Assembly (NCBI GenBank): GCA_021300055.1
Contig: JAJTHU010000143.1
Location: 1 to 13,004, forward strand
Direction: 5' to 3'
From: Nitrosomonadaceae bacterium
GTDB taxonomy: Bacteria; Pseudomonadota; Gammaproteobacteria; Burkholderiales; Usitatibacteraceae
Length of the DNA: 13,004 bases
Within the stretch, counting starts at the first letter, position 1, and every line of letters starts with the position of its first letter. The notes under the pieces are model-generated. The model ran no database searches. It saw only the letters and a list, made by a program, of their open reading frames with translations, and was not told where the DNA came from. Shown piece by piece: positions 8,832 through 13,004 of the stretch. A program made the position numbers and the translations under genes.

Positions 8832-8879
8832 AAAACAAAGCGCGGTACCGAGTGTACATGCGTACCTCGAGTACCGCGC
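8832..8879 (-). terminator. Hairpin plus T-run after the receptor gene; terminator or attenuator
   Basis: GCGCGGTAC (8840-8848) pairs perfectly with GTACCGCGC (8871-8879). Inside it, CGAG (8849-8852) pairs with CTCG (8866-8869), and GTAC pairs with GTAC around an ATGC loop, giving about 17 pairs with single-base bulges. Reading on the minus strand, the stem is followed by TTTGTTTT, the signature of intrinsic termination. It starts 76 nt after the receptor stop and ends only 35 nt before the dehydratase GTG. The GGTAC-rich palindrome could also be a protein-binding operator. Confidence 0.62.
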
Positions 8880-8954
8880 GAATACGGCTGCCGTCGTTCT
8901 TAGAGGCGGATCATTGTTGACATGCAGCTTTCGTTCTTTACGCGCGGACTTCGG

Positions 8955-11222
8955 TTAGAAGTCGTAGCGGATGTTCACGCCGTAGTAACGCGAGTCATCC
9001 CGCGGCACTGAGCGCTGTGTGTTTGCGCCGGGCAACAAGAACTGCGAATACGACTTGTCAGCAAGGTTTTTGCCAACCAGTGTCACGCGCCAGCCAGCGC
9101 CAACATTCGCCAACGAAACTGATGCATTCCAGATTCCATACCCGGGTTGCAGGGTATTGGCCGACGTCGACAGGTCGAACTGCGTTTCGGATTGCCACGT
9201 GTAGTCGGTTCCGAATTCAACCAGATAGCCAGCGACATCCGTCCGGTAGTTGGCTCGCACGACACCTTTGCGACGTGGGGCTGAAGGCAACATCGTGCCA
9301 GAAGGGATCGCGCATGTCGCACCCGCTGGGCAACGGAACTGGTCAACCACGGCCTTCGTGTCAGCGTAAGCTGCTGCGAGCGTAAATTCGCGTGACAGTT
9401 TGGCTTGGAAGTCGAGTTCAAAACCCTTCGTCGATATATCGCCCGCATTGATGAAGCGCGTGACGACCGTGCCGGCGACGAGGTCGGGGTAGTTTGCTTG
9501 ATATCCGTTGTACTTGGTATCAAAAATCGCGAGATTTAGACGAACACGATTGTCTGCGAGAGTGGACTTGAGACCCAGCTCCCAGCCCTTCGATTTTTCG
9601 GGCTCAAGCGCGACTTCTTGAATCGGTTGCATGTTGAAGAACGCGTTGTAGGCTGGCCCCTTGTAGCCACGCGAGTAGGTTGCATAGACGCTCACTTCCT
9701 TGCTCAGATCCCACTGCGGACCGACGCGACCTGACACACCCGACTGCTTAGTGGAAGCTGATGCTGGTGTGCGCGTTGGCTGAACCCCCGGAATTGCGGC
9801 CGCCTGCGTAGATATGCGGCCGTGGTAATAAGAGAGATCGTCGGATGTGTGACGCAAGCCAAGGATACCGCGCAGACTCGGTGAAAAATTCCATGTGCTC
9901 TCACCGAAGAACGATGTACTCTTCAGATCGGTACCGTAATTCGCGACGCCGAAGTCGTTGAGGAACGTGGCGCAAGGAATCAAGCCGTTGGCCAGCGCAG
10001 TGCCGTTAGTTGCACAACGCGTGACATCGCGACGGTAGGTTTCGTCAGTCTTGTTGTTGAAGTAGAAGAAACCAGCGACATAGTCAACAAAGCCACCTTT
10101 TTTGGAGGCCCAACGTAATTCCTGCGAACTTTGTTTGGAGTTCAGATCACCCCGGTCCGCCTGACCAACCAGCGCCGAGTAAACCGTGTTGATGCCGTCT
10201 AGATCTTGGAACTGCGTGTTCTTCCACTGACGCCATGCGGTAATCGAGGTCAAGGTCCCGCCGGCGAAGTTTGCGTCGATCTGGGCGGAAATACCTTGGT
10301 TGGTGTCGTTCACGCGCTCAAGAACGTTGGTCGCAATCTGCGTGTTCTGCGCGCTCGCGACGACCGGGAGCACAGCGGCCGTCAACGCCGCGGTGGATGT
10401 ACGCACGAACGGTCCGCGCGTCCCTGTGTCATCCGCTTTGGCGTAATCAGCAATAAAGGTCATCGTCACATCTTTGCTCGGCGTGAACTCAAGCTTGCCG
10501 CGAGCACCTTTACGATCATAACCATTGACGGTCTGATTCAAGAAGACGTTTTGTACGTTACCGTCATACTTGCCGGTGAACACGGCTAGCGAGCCACCCG
10601 ACACGCCAGCCACCAACGGCCCCGCAATGCCAACGCGCATGCGCGTCTCTTTCTTGTCGTAGTAGCCAAAGTCGACATAGCCCTCCGTCTGCTTCGGGAT
10701 CGCTTTTGAGACGACATTAATTACACCAGCAGAAGCGTTCTTGCCAAAGAGCGTACCTTGCGGGCCTCGCAGCACTTCAAGACGCTCCACTTCCATAAGA
10801 TCTAGCGTTGCCATACCGGGGCGCGCAAACACCACGCCATCTACAACCGTTGCAACCGTTGGCTCCACGCCTGGTGAGGTTGAAATGGTGCCGACCCCGC
10901 GAATAAACAGCGCTGTGTCTTTATTTGACGCATTCGCACGGTAGTTGACCGTCGGAAGCTGCTGCGTAATGTTGGTGAGATTGTTCAGGTTTCCCTTCTC
11001 GAGATCATCGCCGCTTACCACTGACACGGCCACCGGGACTGACTGCAACGACTCCGTGCGCTTCGTGGCGGTGACAACGATCGTTTCCAACTTATCGTCG
11101 TCCTTTTTTGCATCAGCTTTCGCCGCCTGCTGTGCCATTGCTTGGCTCGAGGCAAGTGAGCCTGCGATCAGAAGCGTCAGGAGCTTAATGCGGTTGGTAC
11201 TGGTTTCTCGCGTGAATTTCAT
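8955..11222 (-). CDS. TonB-dependent outer-membrane receptor
   Basis: 755-residue receptor for active uptake across the outer membrane, energised by TonB-ExbB-ExbD (not in the window). A signal peptide with hydrophobic core LLTLLIAGSLA is followed by a likely cut after AMA (30/31). The TonB box is ETIVV (46-50). The plug domain spans about 50-175 with the family motif LRGPQGTLFGKNASAG (151-166). The rest is a 22-strand-type barrel rich in alternating aromatic residues and ends in a terminal Phe (IRYDF), the outer-membrane insertion signal. Start choice is supported by a strong GAGGAGA ribosome site at 11227-11233. The plug style (VVTATKRTESLQSVPVAV) is that of the large FecA/CirA-like group used for sugars and other small molecules in proteobacteria, not the long SusC type. 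Its position upstream of a sugar importer and catabolic genes suggests a glycoside ligand; a siderophore role cannot be excluded by sequence alone. Confidence 0.97.
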   Translation of the reverse strand: MKFTRETSTNRIKLLTLLIAGSLASSQAMAQQAAKADAKKDDDKLETIVVTATKRTESLQSVPVAVSVVSGDDLEKGNLNNLTNITQQLPTVNYRANASNKDTALFIRGVGTISTSPGVEPTVATVVDGVVFARPGMATLDLMEVERLEVLRGPQGTLFGKNASAGVINVVSKAIPKQTEGYVDFGYYDKKETRMRVGIAGPLVAGVSGGSLAVFTGKYDGNVQNVFLNQTVNGYDRKGARGKLEFTPSKDVTMTFIADYAKADDTGTRGPFVRTSTAALTAAVLPVVASAQNTQIATNVLERVNDTNQGISAQIDANFAGGTLTSITAWRQWKNTQFQDLDGINTVYSALVGQADRGDLNSKQSSQELRWASKKGGFVDYVAGFFYFNNKTDETYRRDVTRCATNGTALANGLIPCATFLNDFGVANYGTDLKSTSFFGESTWNFSPSLRGILGLRHTSDDLSYYHGRISTQAAAIPGVQPTRTPASASTKQSGVSGRVGPQWDLSKEVSVYATYSRGYKGPAYNAFFNMQPIQEVALEPEKSKGWELGLKSTLADNRVRLNLAIFDTKYNGYQANYPDLVAGTVVTRFINAGDISTKGFELDFQAKLSREFTLAAAYADTKAVVDQFRCPAGATCAIPSGTMLPSAPRRKGVVRANYRTDVAGYLVEFGTDYTWQSETQFDLSTSANTLQPGYGIWNASVSLANVGAGWRVTLVGKNLADKSYSQFLLPGANTQRSVPRDDSRYYGVNIRYDF

Positions 11223-11352
11223 AACTTCTCCTCAGGTGCGGCGTTTTCGAATTGGCAGAACCGACCGTCAAGCCTCTTTTTGGTACGACTATGGGCCGCG
11301 ATCGAGTCAATGACTATTGTTTGATGCTGCTGCGCAACATGACCGACGGTAC

Positions 11353-11381
11353 ATGCTATTGAGCGCCCAAAACAAAGTCAA
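11353..11381 (-). promoter_or_regulatory. Candidate sigma70 promoter for the receptor gene
   Basis: On the minus strand TTGACT (11376-11381) and TAGCAT (11353-11358) are separated by exactly 17 nt, five and four matches to the consensus boxes. Transcription would start near 11346, giving an untranslated leader of about 120 nt before the ribosome site. Just upstream of the -35, CAAGT (11379-11383) and ACTTG (11398-11402) form an inverted pair, with GTCAT/ATGAC nested inside, which could be a regulator site. This is a visual match only. Confidence 0.35.
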
Positions 11382-11523
11382 GTAGGTCATATAAATGACT
11401 TGAGCGTGCGGCCCCAAGTACATTTGCCTCACTACGGCTAAAGAGTATTTGCTGCCAATTTTGTTGGGAACAATTTCATCTAACCAGGTGTTTTTCACCT
11501 AGGAGTCGCGCTAGGCACTTGCG

Positions 11524-11607
11524 GCCTAACTTCAACAGATTCAACGCCTAAAGTTGAGAACAAACTCAGGTTTCGCTAGCGAAGTTCATCACCCTCGCAA
11601 GTTAGAT
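11524..11607 (-). repeat. Inverted pair with attC-like end boxes (weak second attC candidate)
   Basis: On the plus strand the segment begins GCCTAAC (11524-11530) and ends GTTAGAT (11601-11607), both fitting the integron core consensus RYYYAAC and GTTRRRY. CTAACTT and AAGTTAG pair perfectly at the ends. The inner boxes (L'' and L') do not pair convincingly, which a functional attC needs, so this is either a decayed attC or coincidence. Confidence 0.25.
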
Positions 11608-11704
11608 GAGAACAAAAGTTGTACTACATGCGTCGGGTGGTTGCTTGTGAAAAAAGTCTAGAACTTTAGTTGCGGCGCGAAAAATAAAGCCGAGATCACA
11701 TGGC

Positions 11705-11718
11705 TTGAACCGGTTCAA
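11705..11718. promoter_or_regulatory. Perfect 14-nt palindrome, LacI-family operator type
   Basis: TTGAACCGGTTCAA is fully self-complementary with a central CG, the geometry of LacI/GalR-family operators that commonly control sugar genes. It lies about 480 nt upstream of the receptor start, far for a simple repressor site, and no regulator gene is in the window. A role is inference. Confidence 0.35.
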
Positions 11719-11787
11719 TGCATTGGGACCGCACCTGAACCGCCGCTACCGGGCCAACGCCGACGTCGCGGTTGCCCGAACGCGGTC

Positions 11788-11846
11788 ATTCAACGTTCGA
11801 GCTAAGCGTCCTACCGTTGGCGCTCCGCGCGAGCGAGGGGTTAGGC
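11788..11846 (-). other. Integron attC recombination site (59-base element)
   Basis: On the minus strand the site opens with R'' box GCCTAAC (11846-11840) and closes with R' box GTTGAAT (11794-11788); both fit RYYYAAC and GTTRRRY exactly, and total length is 59 nt. Inner halves also align with the classic aadA attC: CTCGCTCGCGCGGA after R'' and CGCTTAGCTCGAAC before R', which pair imperfectly as a bottom-strand hairpin with an extrahelical base. The orientation places R'' next to the 3' end of sequence transcribed leftwards, as expected downstream of a cassette gene. No intI integrase is in the window, so this is part of a cassette array extending rightwards or an isolated attC. Recombination would occur in the R' box. 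Confidence 0.75.
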
Positions 11847-11856
11847 GTCAGCGCGC

Positions 11857-11919
11857 TCATGTTGATTCGCCCGCTTCGAACTTGCGAACAATATCTTCGT
11901 AGATCGTCAATATAGTCAT
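11857..11919 (-). pseudogene. Possible 3' tail of an interrupted cassette gene
   Basis: A frame reading IYEDIVRKFEAGEST ends in TGA at 11857, 10 nt before the attC R'' box, just where cassette genes usually stop. It is one frame off the transposase fragment that overlaps it from upstream, and it is open back to about 11979. As an independent gene, from the ATG at 11919, it would have only 20 residues. I do not recognise a family. The best reading is the C-terminus of a cassette gene cut by the insertion sequence remnant; chance is possible. Confidence 0.25.
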
Positions 11920-11980
11920 CAAGAGACTCGGGCAATAGCGTTGTTTGCGATCGACTTTCCGCCGGAATGAAGCGCTTCAT
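11903..11980 (-). pseudogene. N-terminal fragment of an IS1182-like transposase
   Basis: Starting at the ATG at 11980, behind ribosome site GAGGTGG (11986-11992), the frame reads MKRFI, then ESRSQTTLLPESLDDYI. This matches the recalled N-terminus of IS1182-family transposases (MKRFI-x-G-x-D/R-x-Q-TLLPE-x-LDDYI). After about 26 residues the similarity stops: the expected EDNPVR continuation is absent and the frame runs into unrelated sequence and the attC. The full enzyme has roughly 450-500 residues, so this is a dead 5' remnant. The identification rests on memory of the family motif. Confidence 0.6.
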
Positions 11981-12070
11981 CGGGGCCACCTCACGACGAT
12001 AAATTAGCCAGCAAGTAAGATGAGGACGCCGCAAAAATGTCCGCTATCCTTAATAAGTTTTTACACAGCC
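11903..12070 (-). mobile_element. Left-end remnant of an IS1182-like insertion sequence
   Basis: The minus strand reads GGCTGTGTAAAAAC at 12070-12057, a plausible terminal inverted repeat for this group, 77 nt before the transposase ATG, a normal leader length. No matching inverted end (GGCTGTGT...AAAAC on the plus strand) is present further left, so the element has lost its right part. It lies between the toxin gene and the attC site. Confidence 0.45.
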
Positions 12071-12122
12071 TCGGCCACAAGCAGACGCCCCTAGCATCCT
12101 TTCAGACAGAAGAGTGCTTCTC

Positions 12123-12139
12123 GTGATTGCCCCAATCAC
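12123..12139 (-). other. Short perfect hairpin downstream of the toxin gene
   Basis: GTGATTG (12123-12129) pairs with CAATCAC (12133-12139) around a 3-nt loop, 32 nt past the toxin stop. No T-run follows on the minus strand, so an intrinsic terminator is doubtful. It may stabilise the toxin-antitoxin mRNA end or form part of a decayed cassette end. Confidence 0.3.
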
Positions 12140-12170
12140 TACGACTTCGCCACCTCATGCTGGTAGAGGC

Positions 12171-12518
12171 CTACACCCCGAGGCAAATCTTTAGATTTCG
12201 CAGAACCGCCTTTAGCGTCGCTGCGGGGACTGCTCCAAGCGGCTTTGCCTTTCGCGCTACCCAGTCAATCGTCTGCAACTGAAACGTGAGCACGACCCCG
12301 CTGGCTCCGCAGTTTGGGGGCAGCAACACCTCAGCAGGATTGGCTTGTTCGGCACGCCCTTGGTGGGTGGTAACCGGACATACCATGACAAGCTTGCTCG
12401 CTTCGTTGTAGGGCTTGACGGACACGACCAACCACGGACGTGCACCTTGTTGTTCGTGGCCCTTCGCATCGAGTTCTGGCTTGAAAGAAATCATGTCGCC
12501 CGCTGATGGCGCACTCAT
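12171..12518 (-). CDS. mazF: MazF/PemK family endoribonuclease toxin
   Basis: 115-residue toxin of the MazF/PemK fold, usual length. These ribonucleases cleave mRNA at short sequence motifs and arrest translation. Landmarks are GDMISFKP in the first strand, EQQGARPWLVVS with Arg27 (Arg29 in E. coli MazF), CPVTTHQ with Thr50-Thr51 (Thr52-Thr53), and the closing block VARKAKPLGAVP then LKAVLRNLKICLG. The usual Asp-Gln of the DQV(K/R)S motif is Phe-Gln here (TFQLQTIDW), a small departure. The ATG sits inside the antitoxin stop (ATGA), the standard coupling. Such pairs are common in integron cassettes, where they stabilise the array, and the attC site about 325 nt downstream suits that context. 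Both key residues are present, so it is probably active. Confidence 0.93.
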   Translation of the reverse strand: MSAPSAGDMISFKPELDAKGHEQQGARPWLVVSVKPYNEASKLVMVCPVTTHQGRAEQANPAEVLLPPNCGASGVVLTFQLQTIDWVARKAKPLGAVPAATLKAVLRNLKICLGV

Positions 12519-12760
12519 CGGATTTCCTTGCCCCGCGGTCTGCCAGTAGCAACCAGACCGTGTTGTGCTTGGCTCGCCTTGACACCAGCAAAGAAGCTTT
12601 TTGCATCAGGCTCGTCGTCGACCGCAACCACGACTAGGCGTTTGCCGTCGATCGCGATCTCGACCTTTGATCCTTCCCCTAACCGCATTTGCTTTGCAAA
12701 GGCGGCTGGGAGGCGAACCGCCAAACTCGAGCCCCACTTGGAAAGTGACTGAATTGACAT
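12515..12760 (-). CDS. mazE: MazE/PemI family antitoxin (AbrB-type DNA-binding)
   Basis: 81-residue antitoxin from the ATG at 12760. The N-terminal swapped-hairpin AbrB domain is evident: SLSKWGSSLAVRLPAAFAKQ (residues 5-24), then LGEGSKVEIAIDGKRLVV. The disordered tail ends in GRPRGKEI, the MazF-binding type. An in-frame ATG 57 nt upstream would add 19 residues (MHLLTPNVYSL...) encoded across the promoter and operator, so I prefer the internal ATG, which has GTGGGG 5 nt before it. The protein should neutralise the MazF partner and repress its own promoter through the adjacent palindrome. It overlaps the toxin gene by 4 nt. Confidence 0.92.
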   Translation of the reverse strand: MSIQSLSKWGSSLAVRLPAAFAKQMRLGEGSKVEIAIDGKRLVVVAVDDEPDAKSFFAGVKASQAQHGLVATGRPRGKEIR

Positions 12761-12773
12761 AAAACCCCACAAT

Positions 12774-12808
12774 ATGTATATATATAAAGAATATACATTA
12801 GGCGTCAA
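12774..12808 (-). promoter_or_regulatory. Promoter and palindromic operator of the mazEF pair
   Basis: On the minus strand TTGACG (12803-12808) is followed after 18 nt by TATATA (12779-12784). Overlapping the -10, ATGTATAT (12774-12781) and ATATACAT (12791-12798) form a perfect 8-nt inverted repeat with a 9-nt spacer, an obvious target for MazE or the MazE-MazF complex. Transcription would start near 12772, only about 12 nt before the ATG. A second pair, TAGGCGT (12799-12805) and ACGCCTA (12823-12829), flanks the -35. Confidence 0.6.
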
Positions 12809-12829
12809 TAAATGCAAGTACTACGCCTA

Positions 12830-13004
12830 TGTTCGAGGTCCGCTTTCAGGAAAATCGTAGGACCGTATATGGACCCCTCCTCGTTTGCAAGCATTTTGAT
12901 TTTTGGCAAGTGAGGTACGACTGCTCACGTATATTCGGCCTCTTCATTCAGCATCTCTTCTGAGATGCACGGCCATAATGGGCTATTCGCGCGCCTGCTC
13001 CCAA
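12830..13004. other. Right-edge region with no firm gene
   Basis: A minus-strand frame open from the edge ends in TGA at 12925 and would give 25 residues ending SEEMLNEEAEYT; that is too short to separate from chance. A perfect 7-nt stem GCATCTC/GAGATGC with a 4-nt loop lies at 12951-12968. GGACC occurs twice (12860-12875) as a direct repeat. No attC R' box is found here, so the upstream border of the toxin-antitoxin cassette, if it is one, is not in the window. Confidence 0.3.

Larger units (their letters stand above)
11223..11787. other. About 565 nt without a credible gene, between the receptor and the attC site
   Basis: No frame on either strand has protein character. The longest, on the minus strand at 11307-11498, would overlap the promoter candidate and has an unremarkable composition. 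What it does hold is the receptor leader and candidate promoter, short stem-loops at 11461-11473 (TTGTT/AACAA) and 11484-11503 (AGGTG/CACCT around TTTTT), an 84-nt inverted pair with attC-like boxes (11524-11607), a perfect 12-nt palindrome TTCGCTAGCGAA inside that pair, and a 14-nt palindrome at 11705-11718. It may be a mix of true leader and non-coding cassette DNA. Confidence 0.55.

Noticed and set aside
8854..11356. GTACATGC shared by the hairpin at 8854-8861 and the promoter region at 11349-11356
   Set aside because: An 8-mer shared twice in 13 kb is expected by chance; no extended match around it.
11307..11498. 63-residue minus-strand frame upstream of the receptor
   Set aside because: No recognisable family and no ribosome site that I can see; it overlaps the candidate promoter of the receptor.
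11705..11902. 65-residue plus-strand frame
   Set aside because: It covers the attC site on the opposite strand and has an arginine-rich composition typical of antisense shadow frames.
11841..12808. TTAGGCGTCA at both 11841-11850 (attC edge) and 12799-12808 (mazE promoter)
   Set aside because: The match does not extend to other attC boxes at the second site; a 10-nt match is close to chance expectation.
12925..13002. Open minus-strand frame entering from the right edge
   Set aside because: Only 25 codons; stop-free runs of this size are common by chance and no family is recognisable.
1..13004. Search for CRISPR arrays, tRNA or rRNA genes and phage genes
   Set aside because: No regularly spaced direct repeats, no cloverleaf-like conserved arms and no phage proteins were seen by eye.

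Overview
The window reads as chromosomal DNA of a Gram-negative proteobacterium. A TonB-dependent outer-membrane receptor implies an outer membrane, and the integron-type attC site points to Beta- or Gammaproteobacteria. The protein style suggests Burkholderiales-like, but this is an impression without a search. Every convincing gene lies on the minus strand, so transcription runs from the right edge towards position 1.

The left three quarters (1-11222) is a carbohydrate-uptake and catabolism locus. In transcription order it holds a TonB-dependent receptor (8955-11222), a strong hairpin with a T-run that looks like a terminator or attenuator (8832-8879), an IlvD/Edd sugar-acid dehydratase (7069-8805, GTG start), an HpcH/HpaI aldolase (6217-7026), a complete CUT1-type sugar ABC importer (ATPase 5123-6214, binding protein 3867-5126, permeases 2953-3870 and 2126-2956) and a GH31 glycosidase (1-2038) that runs off the left edge. 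The aldolase and ATPase genes are 2 nt apart, and the next three junctions are 4-nt ATGA overlaps, so aldolase through second permease is one translationally coupled operon. A coherent reading is that the receptor brings a glycoside into the periplasm, the ABC importer moves it inwards, GH31 cleaves an alpha-glycosidic bond, and the sugar, once oxidised to an aldonic acid by enzymes not in the window, is dehydrated to a 2-keto-3-deoxy acid and split by the aldolase to pyruvate plus an aldehyde (a Dahms-type route). The substrate is inferred, not shown. Xylosides or arabinosides fit best.

The right quarter (about 11480-13004) is accessory DNA. It has a well-formed 59-nt attC site (11788-11846), the 5' end of an IS1182-like transposase with a possible terminal inverted repeat (11903-12070), and a MazE/MazF-type toxin-antitoxin pair (12171-12760) with its own promoter and palindromic operator. 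No integron integrase is present. Between the attC and the receptor gene is about 565 nt without a credible gene. It holds a candidate promoter for the receptor, a perfect 14-nt palindrome of LacI-operator type, and a weaker second attC-like inverted pair. No tRNA, rRNA, CRISPR array or replication origin was seen.
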